A stretch of DNA of 64,000 bases from Ampullaceana balthica (GCA_944989445.1 CALYLW010000692.1:1-64000); one strand, 5' to 3'. Shown: positions 12,058 through 25,084, counted from the stretch's first letter. The notes: a model not told the origin generated them from the sequence alone. Numbers and translations are program-made.

Positions 12058-13165
12058 AAAATATATTTAAAAATCAACAGTTCCGGATAGCAGTAAAAAA
12101 AATGTTTATTTTATTTTTTGCACTTAATCGAAGCCAACAAGAAGAGTTTAGTTTTTAAATTCCTTATTAACTTCACCTTCTTGTCGTGATATCTTGTTCG
12201 GACGGAAAAACAAAAGTAAAAAATGACACACTTCCCGTAATGCTATCGAGCTAAGATTTTGGAAATAGACTCGTATCGCCTAACAATGCATTGTGTCAAC
12301 ATTTGAGATCGATCAAATGTACCGTAATTAAATGAATGCATTTTAGTTTATCTCTATGTATTTCTATGTAGCCGTCTGCTATTGTTGACATCCACGTGTC
12401 ACTGGAGTTCACTCCAGCAATCGATGACCACATGCCCATGTTTTACAGCAAGGGGAGTTCAGGCCGTTCAGTCTGTAAATGTTTGTCGTGCGGTGCGTAT
12501 TATATGGAACATAATCAATACTTTTAGTTATGTCTCAGATATAAGGGATTTATAGTCAAAAACTGCGTGTTTACAGGTTGTTTATTTTTTTAAAATGTAA
12601 TGTACTTTTTTAAAGTTCTGGTTTGTGCTGGTTTTAAATGTATCTGCTTAAATCTATTGAATTATATAATTATATTTAAAGCAGTATCATATCTGACAAC
12701 ATGTCGCCAACCAGCTCTTGAAAGTTCGACCAAACTTTAACTCATGAGCGGCGTATGAAAAGAGATCCAGTGGCGGCGCTCTGCCATGACAACAATGTCT
12801 CTTCCTATTAACTCAATGGCGAATATACAAAATTTGTGCGCTGACTCAAGCAACGCCACTGAAAACACCATAAATTAAGTTGTCAATTTCTGAAGATAAT
12901 TTATTTCCACAAGACAGTTTCCGACCTACGAGATACCCACTACTGAACAACATATCGAAACGCCAGCTAAAACCCTTCCATCCGATACAATAAACTGGCG
13001 ATATCCGTTAGATGTGTTTATCACTGCAACCCGGGGTCTGTGTTTGACTTTCATTAGCAGGCAAGCTGCCACTGACGTAGAGAGGATTAATAGGCCTGGT
13101 TCTCGCATCAAATCAACACCGGGCTTCATTGGGAGCGCAATGTAGAGAAAATAATTACCGCATTA
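12058..13165. other. Intron sequence with an inverted copy of a dispersed repeat
   Basis: The part at 12280-12580 resembles 6800-7250 in the opposite orientation, sharing GGTGCGTATTATAT and GGATTTATAGTCAAAAA. No gene was seen. The 12700-12870 segment is more GC-rich but has no convincing exon boundaries. Confidence 0.45.
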
Positions 13166-13738
13166 AAGATTGAGCATTATATCATGGGTCTATGGGCAAC
13201 TGTGACTTGGGCATTATTTCAAGGGTGTATGGACAACTGTAGCTTGGGCATTATATCATGGGTCTATGGGCAACTGTAGCTTGGGCATTATATCATGGGT
13301 CTATGGGCAACTGTAACTTGGGCATTATATCAAGGGTGTATGGGCAACTGTAGCTTGGGCATTATATCATGGGTGTATGGGCAACTGTAACTTGGGCATT
13401 ATATCATGGGTGTATGGGCAACTGTAGCTTGGGCATTATATCATGGGTCTATGGGCAACTGTAACTTGGGAATTATATCATGAGTGTATGGGCAACTGTA
13501 ACTTGGGAATTATATCATGGGTGTATGGGCAACTGTAACTTGGGTATTATATCAAGGGTGTATGGGCAACTGTAACTTGGGAATTATATCATGTGTGTAT
13601 GGGCAACCGTAATTTGGGTATTATATCAAGGGTGTATGGACAACTGTAACTTGGGAGTTAAATCGTGGGTATTTGGGCAAATTTAACTCGGTATAATATC
13701 ATGGGTGTTGGGTACATTGAAATTGGGAATTATGTCTT
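13166..13738. repeat. Minisatellite, 39-bp unit, about 14-15 copies
   Basis: The unit contains GGGCATTATATCATGGG and ATGGGCAACTGTAACTTGG. Alternating variants (CATGGG/CAAGGG and GTAGC/GTAAC) are visible, and copies decay toward the right end. Confidence 0.92.
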
Positions 13739-14079
13739 GGAATATTTATTTTTTAAATATTTTTTTTGTTGTAACTATCAATTAATTATTTTTTAAAAAT
13801 ATTTTTAGTTTTAATGTACTGCTATACGAGTATATACACCATGAAACTTAGCTAAGACATGAGATCGAAGAGATGATTATGTTGGATCATTGAAGAAAAC
13901 ATTTAGAACCTACCTGCAGTTTCTTATCATATTCAAGGCCGTGGAGCAATCCATTGGCCTATGCCATTTTGTGGCCCACCTGTTGTATAGCGGTGCGTGT
14001 TTTCTATCAGCACACACTTTCCATGTTGGAACCGTGTTGTATTTTCTGATTCCATTATTTTTTTATACCCCTCCCTTTG

Positions 14080-14520
14080 TTTGTGAAAGCCTTCCCATTT
14101 TTTGTGATACCCCTCCCATTATTTCCCTTTTCACCCTTTCCAACAATTATATTATTCCCCTAGAAGAAGTTCTTATTACTTTCACATGTTGTGCATCTTT
14201 TCAAGATTTTATTTATTTATCGTCGTACAATTATTTTTTTTCAATTTCACAATTTTTATCATTTCCCTTTGCACAATTCTTGTATTTTTTGCTTATAACA
14301 TTTGTTTTATTTCCCTTCGAAAACTTCTTATTATTAACCTTGGCATCAATTGTACTATTCCCCATTGAAAAATTCTTATTATTTCCATACACTCTATTGT
14401 TATTATCCTTCAAAATAATTGTATTCTTTTTCTTCGCACAATTCTTGTAGTATTTCCCTTAGGAAAACTCTATTATGTCCCCTTGCAATATTCTTCAATT
14501 TTCCTTTCTAAATGTACTCG
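14080..14520. repeat. Eroded pyrimidine-rich tandem repeat
   Basis: Repeated TTTCCCTTCG / CACAATTCTT / ATTATT motifs at roughly 40-50-bp spacing. The 186-codon open frame across it (13890-14450) has the composition of a T/C-rich satellite and no protein family features. Confidence 0.55.
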
Positions 14521-15000
14521 TTTTTCCCTTGTCTACTGAGATTCCCTGAAATGACTATGGAATCCCTGTGAGGCTTGTACCACTCTATTTCTTGCCATCT
14601 CTTACTTCCTGCACACAAGTGGCTTAGGTTAACGCCGTCTGCTTCTAATATTAAACCCGTCTCCTTCTATTGACAAAAAAATATCTTCAAATTTTCTACA
14701 TCAAAAAATTGGGGCTATCATTTTTAAGGAAAATACTCTTTCTCAGACCACCCCTACGTGAACCCAGTTCCTCCGCCGCTGGAGCAATTATGTTATAATG
14801 CTCACCCCTCTCCCCACTTGATTATAATTTAATATTCCCGGCGTTGTCCAGGGGCCAATAACTCTTAATCAAGTAGGATGTGTCAGTACCGTACTAATCA
14901 CGTGCATTCGTAGAACCCGTCACCATCAAACATCCTGGTCTAAAACTAATATTAATTCTCACCGTGAACACCTCACGGAATCAATTCTAGAACCATAGGT
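14521..15000. other. Unassigned intron sequence
   Basis: No coding or RNA feature supported. Confidence 0.4.
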
Positions 15001-15262
15001 CAAGTTACAATTGAATCATTCAACATGACTTTATTTTCATGACCTGAGTCATTCTTCAAGTTACAATTGAATCATTCAACATGACTTTATTTTCATGACT
15101 TGAGTCATTTTTGAAGTTACGATTGAATCATTCAACATGACTTTATTTTAATGACTTGAGTCATTTTTGAAGTTACGATTGAATCATTCAACATGACTTT
15201 ATTTTCATGACTTGAGTCATTTTTCAAGTTACGATTGAATCATTCAACATGACTTTATTTTC
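15001..15262. repeat. Minisatellite, 56-bp unit, about 4.7 copies
   Basis: Copies start at 15001, 15057, 15113, 15169 and 15225. The unit contains AATCATTCAACATGACTTTA and ATGACTTGAGTCATT; the latter has a palindromic TGACTTGAGTCA. Few differences separate the copies. Confidence 0.92.
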
Positions 15263-16595
15263 GATCTGTTAAATTATTTATTTACATATCGATGCAAATA
15301 CATTCTTAAAATTTTATAGCAATTGGGGGGGGGGTCGATTTAGTTTCTGTGCCCATAGTTTTAATAACTCGAATATCGTGGTAACATCAATGTATTTAGT
15401 ATAACGTTCAAATAAGCGTGGTGTCGTGTTTTTTTTAAAAATGTTTGCTGTGGTAAAGCGCATTTGGCATAATGCTAAATATAATATGATTGCAAGGAAA
15501 TAAAATTGTATGGGTGCCTTCCAATCAACAAGCAGGATGATATCGTCTGCTTAACCTAACAACAATGGTGAGTCACTAACTAGTGTTGGACGAAAATGAG
15601 GAATATGCAACTGCCTTATCATCAGGCAAGTTCAAATATAGCTCGCAGACATCATTGTGAAGTCATTGAAAAGGTCTGAAACGTCCCGACGGGCCAACGT
15701 TTGGGCGCAGCTTCTTCTTCTTTTTAATAATTACTTTTAGTTTTAAAACAAAATATATTGGCTTTTGAGAACATTTGGAATAATGTTAGTCCATTTATGA
15801 GAGATATTCACTTTTTCTTGGAAACGCAATGCGGAAGAGTTTTGTTTTTGACTTTTTAAACTCCAGACTAACTGCCACTACTCTCTTTCCTCCTGCACTG
15901 CTCAATTTCATCAGCTGGCTTCACTGTTGCGCCTGAGATGTTAGAGACTGTTGGAGGTAATGAAGTCAGTTTCAAACACATGAAGCGGAGTGGGAGTGGG
16001 AGTGGGAGGGGTGGATGGGGGGGCAAGGTGTGGTGCCAATATAAACTGAGTGTGCTGCTCTTTTCATCAAGTGTTAAGAGTTGCTTTATGTGAGGTGGGT
16101 GGGTGGTTGGGTGGGTGGCTGAGTGCGTCTTCTAACGAGCGACTCTAGAGGGCCGTATGGCGGTCACAGCGCTTCGGTTAGGGTAAACCAGACTGCGATA
16201 TCAAAGTTGGCTTGATGTCTATGTGGTTGATTTGAACCATTGCGACAGCTCACTCACTAGCTCTCGTAAGTCACTAAAACTAAATTGAACGGTCATTGCT
16301 CGTATGTAAATCTTAAAGAAACACAGAGAAATAATAGTTTCACTGGCAATGAACGCCCTTAGAGCACTTTACAGTGTTCATTTCTTTTATAGCCATTTAG
16401 TTCATATCGAGTCAGATCTCTTTGCGTATCTTCCTTTTCCCGCTGACACTTTATGTCAGACCTTTTAACTGTCATCTGATCTTCAACTTTCAGAAATTTC
16501 AACATCTCGAGTGTCTAGGATTTCCTAGGATTTCCTACCACAGATGCATTCAAAGCCCATTAAAGGTATAATATTTTATGCTATTGACCCCATAG
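15263..16595. other. Unassigned intron sequence with a GGGTGG-rich patch
   Basis: GT/GGGTGG-type low complexity occurs at 15990-16125. Nothing else recognisable was found. Confidence 0.4.
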
Positions 16596-17135
16596 GGGTC
16601 TAGGATTGCCGAATGCAGATATCTACCAAACCCATTATGGGTCTAAGATTGCCTGATACAGATATCTACCAAACCCACTATGGGTCTAAGATTGCCTGAT
16701 ACAGATATCTACCAAACCCATTATGGGTCTAAGATTGCCTGATACAGATATCTACCAAACCCACTATGGGTCTAAGATTGCCTGATACAGATATCTACCA
16801 AACCCACTATGGGTCTAAGATTGCCTGATACAGATATCTACCAAACCCACTATGGGTCTAAGATTGCCTGATACAGATATCTACCAAACCCATTATGGGT
16901 CTAAGATTGCCTGATACAGATATCTACCAAACCCACTATGGGTCTAAGATTGCCTGATACAGATATCTACCAAACCCATTATGGGTCTAAGATTGTCTGA
17001 TACAGATATCTACCAAACCCATTATGGGTCTAAGATTGCCTGATACAGATATCTACCAAAACCACTATGGGTCTAAGATTGCCTGATACAGATATCTACC
17101 AAACCCACTATGGGTCTAAGATTGCCTGATACTGA
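16596..17135. repeat. Minisatellite, 43-bp unit, about 12.5 copies
   Basis: The unit contains GATACAGATATCTACCAAAC and TATGGGTCTAAGATTGCCT. Two variants (CCACTATGGG and CCATTATGGG) are interspersed. The left-most copy (16560-16620) is diverged. Confidence 0.93.
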
Positions 17136-17333
17136 TGTCTCGTCTATCGTCATGTCTGACGCATGTCGAGACCGCTCCGTGTGCTCAATATTTACATACC
17201 ATAAAACTTCAATCGATCTGTTCATCTCATGGCTGACATTGACCGCATGCTTCCTATCTTTCCCTTTATGATCCACCACCACCAAACCTGCCAATAAGTG
17301 ATCAGATATTTCGGTTTTGATGGACTATACTAT

Positions 17334-17612
17334 GGGGCCGTCCTTAAATGACGTCAAATATGACGTCACGAAGCTTTGTAAAAACTCCACCTACCATAAA
17401 AGCCGTATTTTCTATTTGAAAATGAGCTTTTTTCAAATAACTGTTTTGTCATGTAAGTATGTATTTAGTGTAAGGCTGCACTCTAATATCGTAACGTGAG
17501 TGAAGCCATTTAAAATGTCATTAAATAAATTGTAAGCAATCAAAGTATTTAAGTAGAACTTTTATTTTACGTTGTGCGTTTTATGTGACGTCACAGTTCT
17601 TAAAACAAATGT
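17334..17612 (-). mobile_element. Dispersed MITE-like element carrying TGACGTCA (copy 1)
   Basis: Starts GGGGCCGTCCTTAAATGACG and ends near TGTGACGTCACAG. The internal part, with GGCTGCACTCTAATATCGTA, is shared in reverse orientation with 28843-29283, 33299-33650 and 52020-52408. It has TGACGTCA at 17349, 17361 and 17586. There is no protein frame. The superfamily is uncertain. Confidence 0.65.
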
Positions 17613-18324
17613 GTGACCATGAACATGAAAAAAAAATCATTTTAAGCAAAAAAAGTTTTGGTTCTTTGAATTGTTCATGTAAGGAAAATAGAACACAACG
17701 CCGATAACTAGGATGGGCAGGAAATGACAGAAATGACTTTGGCTTTGAAATACGCCGCACATCTTTTTTACCGATTGAGACGAGTCAATTTTGTTTATCT
17801 AATCACACACAGACCCACTCACTCCTTTCTCCACTCTTACAAATACTTAAAAAAAACAATTATTGCTATAGTCTTGGTTTTAAAAAAAATAAATTTCAAT
17901 CGTTGAATGATATTAACTGCAATAACAAAAGTAAATGCTGGGGGATGGGTCCACTCAGTACGGGCAAGGCCCGCAAAGTTTAGTTAATTAGAACTGTTGT
18001 CTAGAAATACCCCATCATGTCATCATACGATTACCGCCCTTTATCTTTAAAAGACTTTGTTTAGCCCCCCCCCAAAAAAAAATATCACTTTGGCACCCAT
18101 CTGCTCATTGTTTTCACACCACTGGACTGTAATAGTATTTCAATGTGCATTTCCATAATAAACAAGTAAGTACAAGGCTAATAGCGAGCATGACGGCGAA
18201 AATTTTGAGGTATTTCGAACGGTTAACCCGGGTACCCGTTCAAAATTTGGACGGGTACCTGGGCAGCTTTTTTCAACAATATTGACGGCCCTATTCGTGG
18301 GTCTTTTGGTTTTTTTAAAGAGTT
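17613..18324. other. Unassigned intron sequence with a hairpin at 18223-18265
   Basis: An inverted repeat of the form ACCCGGGTACCCGT ... ACGGGTACCTGGG, followed by AATATTGACGGCCCTA, resembles the inside and one end of a small DNA transposon. The matching left end was not found. Confidence 0.4.
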
Positions 18325-18720
18325 GGTTGTTAAGTTGGTTGGTCGGTAGGTGGTTACATTGGTCTTTTAGTGTGTGTGTAGATAACTGGGTTGGTAGGTA
18401 TAGCCATGTTGGTGGTCTGGTGTGTGGCTTATTGGGTTGGTGGCTCTGTAGGTGGGTTGTTTGTTGGTTGGCCGGTAGGTTTTTACATTGGTCTTTTAGT
18501 GTGTGTGTTGTTAACTGGGTTGGTAGGTATAGCCATGTTGGTGGTCTGATTGGTGGGTCTGTAGGCGGGTTGTTTGTTGGTTGGTAGGTGGGTGAGTTGG
18601 TCAATTGTAAGAATTTAAGTTAGTTAATGTGTTGCTTCATGAGTTGGTTTTTCGCTGGGTTGGTTGTCTTTTCGGTAGATTTGTGGGTTGGTGTGTTGGT
18701 AAGCTAGTCAGGAAGCCAGC
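18325..18720. repeat. GGTTGGT-rich low complexity with two copies of a ~130-bp unit
   Basis: The segment with CATTGGTCTTTTAGTGTGTG and GGTAGGTATAGCCATGTTGG occurs twice (about 18357-18420 and 18486-18548), embedded in GGTTGGTAGG-type repeats. Frames on both strands are composition artefacts. Confidence 0.7.
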
Positions 18721-20699
18721 GGACTGTAGAAAGTTGTTCAATGGCGGGAGGGGGCTGAGTCACGTGGTTTTTCTCCTAGACTCGCTGAAGACGAGTCGTC
18801 GGGGGAATAAAGGGCAGAGAAAGCCCCATAAATCGTGAGTCCCTAACGAGCTTCTAGGGCTCCCGAGGGCCGTGCCGGAATCTGTGACGGCTAACAGCTC
18901 TGATTGGTGAATTCTTCTCACGTCTGCTGATGAGAAAACTGTGGAGATAGATATGTACGAATACAACAGATTTTGGGTTGCAGACAGGAGAGAGGTGTAA
19001 CATACTTTGGATTGGAGATAGGAGATATATTATGTTAAACAACACGACCGTTTTTAAATAAGAATACAAAGTTTGTTTTTTGTTGTTTTTGGTTTTTTTT
19101 TAATATTTAAAAAAAAATTTTTTAATCCTCACAGATACGCATGAATTATAAATACCTTACAATATGAATGTCTTAAGAACTTCCCGTTGTTCTTTTAATT
19201 GATAAGTGTATTTAAACAACGTTCGAGGATTTACAGTATTCTAAATAAAAATCTCTTGACTGTAAGTCCTTACATAAGATATTTAATAGTACCACAAGGT
19301 AAAGACTTTCTGAATGGTCCATCTTTACTTGACACTGATGAACCCTGTGTCTTTACTTCATCTGCCGTAATTTAAGTGGAGAACGCCTGATAGCCAAGTC
19401 AACGCCATCGTTGACGTAACGGACTTGAAACGATCAAGTCTTGTGTCGATAGATTCACAAGTATTTCTAATTGTGTGATATCAAGAGTCTGTCTGTGATT
19501 CGTAGCCCGGAGGCACACGTCTCCCTCGGGAGGGCTGACTTCAGTGTCAATATCGGACGTGAGCTGTGTGATCACAATGTCAACATTTCTTTCTAGCGCT
19601 GTCCGCAAGTAACTGGCCGTTAACTTCATCGTGGTCGGCACTTGTAAACTTCGTGTTTACATCCTTTCAGGGGCGTAGAACGACAGTGGTTGTGGGTTGT
19701 TGGGGTAACCCCTGTGGCGCTTCTTTTCTTCAGTAATGGCAACACTATCGACCATCTGCAGAGTTACTTTTGTGGGGGGTAGGATTTCAGATGATATGTT
19801 TTGCCCTCCTCTGGCGACTGTAACCGTAGTTAATGCAAGCGATGAACTAGTCTGAATCCTGATTGGAAGCGGTAAGAAGAACTCTGTTCGCTTCTGATGG
19901 TCACACAGAAATTTGGAGCTGGTCGATTTGATTTACTCTCCACTCCACTTTGCCGGGGAACGTTTTATATCTCGCCTGTCTGATTGGCTGTGTGCAGTTG
20001 CTCGGTTTTGTCATTTTGACACGAGTCATGTGATCACTTTCAGCTCAGGTACATTACCATCAAGACACAACCACACGGCCGAGAGCAGCAGCAGGCTCAC
20101 CAGCAGCACTATCATCGACATCAACCTTGCCAACCACAAAATACAATACAACTACTGACTGGTGACAGATTAACGTAAAGGTACAACTGTGTTCCGCATT
20201 TCAGGGCCCCGCGGAAAGGAATCATTTCTTTGTTTCTGAACCAACTGTAGTCGAGATATGAGAGCAAAGTAGTCATGTTAGAAAATTAAATTATAAGAAA
20301 AGTTTACCAAAGTTTTTATGTAATTATTTTTTGTTGTTTGTTTGTTTGTTAAAAGAATCCTTTAAATCCCAAATGCTCATACATCAAAGAATAAATCGAT
20401 CAGGGTTTATTTTAAAATGCGCGCTCATCTTAAACATACAAGGGAAAGAGGTAATTTCAAGCTTCAAGTATTAAATAACGATTTTTCAAAGACAAATAAT
20501 TTTAGAAGTCTGAGAACATGTCAAATGTGACGTTGTTTGAATGGTTCCAGTTTTTAAAACGTTCATATGTGTTGTTTTTAATAAAGTTGCTTGTAATAGC
20601 CACCTCTTCATCAAAGCCATTTGTTTAGAAGATTTCGAAATACACATTTGTTAACCTTTTTCTCATTATCAAAACTTTGAGGTAGATTGGCGCCTTGAC
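18721..20699. other. Unassigned intron sequence
   Basis: No exon or RNA gene supported. A short CAGGGGCGTAGA near 19668 resembles a hAT-like terminus but has no partner. Confidence 0.4.
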
Positions 20700-20922
20700 A
20701 CCCCCCCCCCATACGTAAAAAAACGGTTTTTCTTCCTTATTTCTTGCATAGCATAACCAATTTGCTGTGTTACGTCACAAAATTTGGGAGCCATGGAATT
20801 ACCACGACTTAACCAACTTTGCGAAATAATGAATCGTAACTTAACGAGATCTATTTATGCGTTAAACGATTAATTTTGTCCCCCGATTAATCGAACAAAA
20901 AGTATCAGTACCAGCCCTAAAA
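20700..20922 (+). mobile_element. Partial copy of the TAGGGCTG-family MITE
   Basis: Matches the right half of the 53147-53602 copy over about 220 bp (shared GGTTTTTCTTCCTTATTTCT, GTTACGTCACAAAATTTGGG, AGCAGTACCAG-like end and CCCTAAAAAAT). The left end is missing, replaced by a run of C at 20700-20710. Confidence 0.6.
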
Positions 20923-20924
20923 AA

Positions 20925-21125
20925 TGCGTCACACACAAACACACGTTCACAAATACATACTTAAACACAAACGCATTCACACACATACGCACAGACATAA
21001 AACAGACACAAACAAACGAAAACACATACACACAAACATAAAAATACACCAACACATAGACATGCAAATACCAACACAATGACACACATACACATAAACA
21101 GACATACATACAAACATATTTATTC
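20925..21125. repeat. CA-rich degenerate microsatellite
   Basis: Imperfect ACACA/ACAAACACA-type repeats; the minus-strand frame through it is an artefact. Confidence 0.8.
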
Positions 21126-21442
21126 CTTAACTTTATCACTGGTCACTTTTATAACCATTTCTTTTCTTTTTGGTATGTCTTCTCCAATCTCTATCAAGCA
21201 ATGACGTAGTTGTCCTCTGATACAGCTACTCTACCAACATTTATTTTCATGCAAGGTCTTTCATTGCCTTGTCCACGACTGAGTGTCATGAAGGGAAAGG
21301 GTGGGGGGGGGGTTAGAGTCCTGGGGTCTTATATCCCAGCTTTCTATCGGATGTAGTTACCCCGTTTTGTTGTGGCGGTAGTAATGGTGGGTCAGTTTCG
21401 GCGCGTCCACACACCACTTTCATGACTTTTTTTTTATTTTAG

Positions 21443-21553
21443 TCCGGCTCCTCCAGGAGTAGATCTCGGCCGGACAATTGTGTGCGTGATGTTTTTTCGG
21501 AATCAGCTGAGGATAGCGAGAGAGATAGAGATTATCAATTCGCCAATACTGGG
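21443..21553 (+). CDS. Candidate cassette exon inside the TRPC intron
   Basis: A 111-nt segment bounded by a strong 3' splice site (a long T tract ending ATTTTAG) and a consensus 5' splice site (GGG/GTGAGT). It is open without stops in the phase-0 frame dictated by the preceding TRPC exon, giving 37 residues rich in Ser, Arg and Asp (starting SGSSRSRSRPDN, ending DYQFANTG). Its length is a multiple of three and both edges would be phase 0, so inclusion would insert 37 residues between YLLS and VERGD without disturbing the frame. A second frame is also open, which weakens the coding argument. I do not recognise the peptide. TRPC homologues are normally contiguous at this join, so it would be an optional or lineage-specific insert, an exon of another transcript, or a chance exon-like sequence. 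Confidence 0.35.
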
Positions 21554-22460
21554 GTGAGTGACGTGGCTGATCTTAGATTTTTTTCCCCAAGCGGTCATTT
21601 GTGGAGGCAGGATAAAACTGTGAATTTATATTAAGTAAATTTTACAATATCAAATGCTGTGGCACCGGTTTATTTTTAGACGATATCGTTGTTAAATAAA
21701 AAGTGCTTATATTTACAGGTAGATGAGCTTCGTTTACGGGAGTGTTATTTTTTAAAGAGATGACGTATATTTCCGAGAACTCGGTCGTGCTGTTGGGTTG
21801 AATTATGATGTTAGATAATGGTGCGTGTAGGCGATGAATGCTTCGGTTACATCAACCTGTTATGTGTTATTTTATGGACAATGTGCAAGTGGGTTGGGGG
21901 GGAAGGAGCTGTGTTTGCTCTGAGAGTCCTGTGATGATGTGGATTTCTGTGAAGTTCGTAAGGAGCGAAACTTCTGTGCTGGCTTGGACATTCTGAAAAG
22001 CGGAGCGGTATCATGGACCTAGCCATGAAACTGATGGTAATTATTGGTCATTTATAATTATGTAACTGTTAGCTAAATTAACAGGGACGCTCTATGGTGC
22101 CTGTTTAATGAGACGCTCTATGGTGCCTGTTTAATGACTTTTGTTAATTAATCCATGTTAAAGATTTCCATTTCATATAGAAACAATATCTTAGTTTTAA
22201 CACATTTATTTATTGATGTAGTATAAGTCTTAAATTCACACAAGCTTAGGGAATTAATTTTAAGAAAAATTTATTTAGCTCATCAGTAGCCGCCCCTTCT
22301 ACCGCTGTGCATGTGTATGATTTCATAAATATTTGCGGCCTTTATCAGTAAAAACAAGTGAATTTTTTTCTGGTTTGTAGGGACGATAATTTAATTATAC
22401 CTGGTTTGTTGAGTGTTTGTTAGATTGTTTGTTGTTTTTGTTGGATCACTGATTTGTATG
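21554..22460. other. Unassigned intron sequence with a 27-bp duplication
   Basis: GACGCTCTATGGTGCCTGTT with TTAATGA is present twice in tandem at 22085-22137. No other feature seen. Confidence 0.45.
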
Positions 22461-24165
22461 ACATCATGGACTATGGATGGTGTATATTGTATAACATCAA
22501 GGCCTATGGATGGTGTATTTTGTATAACATCAAGGCCTATGGATGGTGTATTTTGTATAACATCAAGGCCTATGGATGGTGTATTTTGTATAACATCAAG
22601 GCCTATGAATGGTGTATTTTGTATAACATCAAGGCCTATGGATGGTGTATTTTGTATGACATCAAGGCCTATGGATGGTGTATTTTGTATGACATCAAGG
22701 CCTATGGATGGTGTGTTTTGTATGACATCTAGGCCTATGGATGGTGTGTTTTGTATGACATCAAGGCCTATGGATGGTGTATTTTGTATAACATCAAGGC
22801 CTATGGATGGTGTATATTGTATGACATCAAGGCCTATGGATGGTGTATTTTGTATGACATCAAGGCCTATGGATGGTGTATTTTGTATAACATCAAGGCC
22901 TATGGATGGTGTATTTTGTATAACATTAAGGCCTATGGATGGTGTATTTTGTATAACATCAAGGCCTATGGATGGTGTATTTTGTATAACATCAAGGCCT
23001 ATGGATGGTGTATTTTGTATAACATCAAGGCCTATGGATGGTGTATTTTGTATGACATCAAGGCCTATGGATGGTGTATTTTGTATGACATCAAGGCCTA
23101 TGGATGGTGTGTTTTGTATGACATCTAGGCCTATGGATGGTGTGTTTTGTATGACATCAAGGCCTATGGATGGTGTATTTTGTATAACATCAAGGCCTAT
23201 GGATGGTGTGTTTTGTATGACATCTAGGCCTATGGATGGTGTATTTTGTATGACATCAAGGCGTATACATGGTGTATTTTGTATGACATCAAGGCCTATG
23301 GATGGTGTATTTTGTATAACATCAAGGCCTATGGATGGTGTGTTTTGTATGACATCTAGGCCTATGGATGGTGTATTTTGTATGACATCAAGGCGTATAC
23401 ATGGTGTATTTTGTATGACATCAAGGCCTATGGATGGTGTATTTTGTATGACATCAAGGCCTATGGATGGTATGTTTTGTATGACATCAAGGCCTATGGA
23501 TGGTGTATTTTGTATGACATCAAGGCCTATGGATGGTATGTTTTGTATGACATCAAGGCCTATGGATGGTGTATTTTGTATGACATCAAGGCCTATGGAT
23601 GGTGTATTTTGTATAACATCAAGGCCTATGGATGGTGTATTTTGTATGACATCAAGGCCTATGGATGGTATGTTTTGTATGACATCAAGGCCTATGGATG
23701 GTATGTTGTGTATGACATCAAGGCCTATGGATGGTGTATTTTGTATGACATCATGGACTATGGATGGTGTATTTTGTATGACATCAAGGCCTATGGATGG
23801 TGTATTTTGTATGACATCAAGGCCTATGGATGGTGTATTTTGTATAACATCAAGGCCTATGGATGGTGTATTTTGTATAACATCAAGGCCTATGGATGGT
23901 GTATTTTGTATAACATCAAGGCCTATGGATGGTGTATTTTGTATAACATCAAGGCCTATGGATGGTGTATTTTGTATAACATCAAGGCCTATGGATGGTA
24001 TATTTTGTATGACATCATGGCCTATGGATGGTGTATTTTGTATGACATCAAGGCCTATGGATGGTGTGTTTTGTATGACATCATGGCCTATGGATGGTGT
24101 GTTTTGTATGACATCAAGGCCTATGGATGGTGTGTTTTGTATGACATCAAGGCCTATTGACGGTG
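22461..24165. repeat. Minisatellite, 33-bp unit, about 52 copies
   Basis: The unit contains GCCTATGGATGGTGTATTTT and GTATAACATCAAG. Variants (GTATGACATC, ACATCTAGG, GCGTATACATGG) are arranged in higher-order blocks. As 33 is a multiple of three, the plus strand carries a 591-codon frame of an 11-residue repeat (RPMDGVFCITS), and a second frame (KAYGWCILYNI) is open for long stretches. The long frame has no ATG before the repeats and no flanking protein domain; I treat it as a repeat artefact. Confidence 0.95.
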
Positions 24166-25082
24166 TAACTTTAATATATTCCAGATAGGGTCGTGCTCCC
24201 CGTAAGATCCCGTTTTGAGCTTCTCTCGCGTTTTCTCGTTAGATCCCGTTCCAGGTCGGATTATAAAGGTTTCTATCAATTATGACCGAGTTTTATCAGC
24301 ACACAAAGTTACGTTTACTATTATTCGACAAATTCATTCATATTTCGGTAAATAGCGAAGACCTACACGATCCCATACTTTGATGGGATCACGTACCCCA
24401 GAAAAATCCGGTGGCATAATGTCGAAACCCCTTTCCCCGGTAAGATCCCACACTTCAATGGGATCACATACCATAAAGGGACCCTATTCTTGCTCGAATT
24501 CCTTTCCCCCTTTTACGATCTCATTCTTGTATGGGATCAGCTTACATCCTAGTAAGATCACCTTACATCCTAGTAAGATCACCTTACATCCTAGTAAGAT
24601 TCCTTTCTTGGTCGAATCCCTTTTCTCGATCATATACCATAATTCGGTGATCTCGTGGCATTGTGTATGACCTGGGCTGTAGGGCCACCCATCTCGCGTG
24701 CACTGATGTACCCCAGGGCTTAGAATGACGTGTAGACAGTTAAGATATCAGCGTGAGCTCTCTGCCTCCCTTCACTATTTTTTTAAATCTAAATCTTACG
24801 TTGTCGATAATAAAGAAAACTTCGTGAATATCTCCGTGTTGACTCTGGCCAACAGTAATGACATTTTGATTCGTCCTGATCCATTAAGTACAGAGAATTT
24901 GTGTTTTTATTGTTCAAAACTTTCGATTCGCGGCTCATAAGCCATGTGCATTGTTTACAGTTCATTCAAAGTCGGTCGAGAGTTTGTCCCTCTCTAAAAT
25001 CATTTCTCGATGACGTATAATCACTGTGAAAGTGCTGCACTTGAGTTGAATAAGTATGGAGTGCTCGATAGTACAAATCGAC

Positions 25083-25084
<2 letters not shown>
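24166..25084. other. Intron sequence with short repeats of a TAAGATC motif
   Basis: A 21-bp unit (CTTACATCCTAGTAAGATCA) occurs three times at 24541-24602, and looser TAAGATCCC motifs are spread over 24200-24620. No gene. Confidence 0.5.

Noticed and set aside
13890..14450. 186-codon hydrophobic frame that looks like a membrane protein
   Set aside because: Phe/Leu/Ile richness follows from T/C-rich eroded repeats; there are no splice sites or family features.
22413..24188. 591-codon frame with a hydrophobic start resembling a signal peptide, then RPMDGVFCITS repeats
   Set aside because: The apparent start is a GTG; the first ATG is already at the repeat edge, so there is no true leader. The rest is a 33-bp minisatellite.
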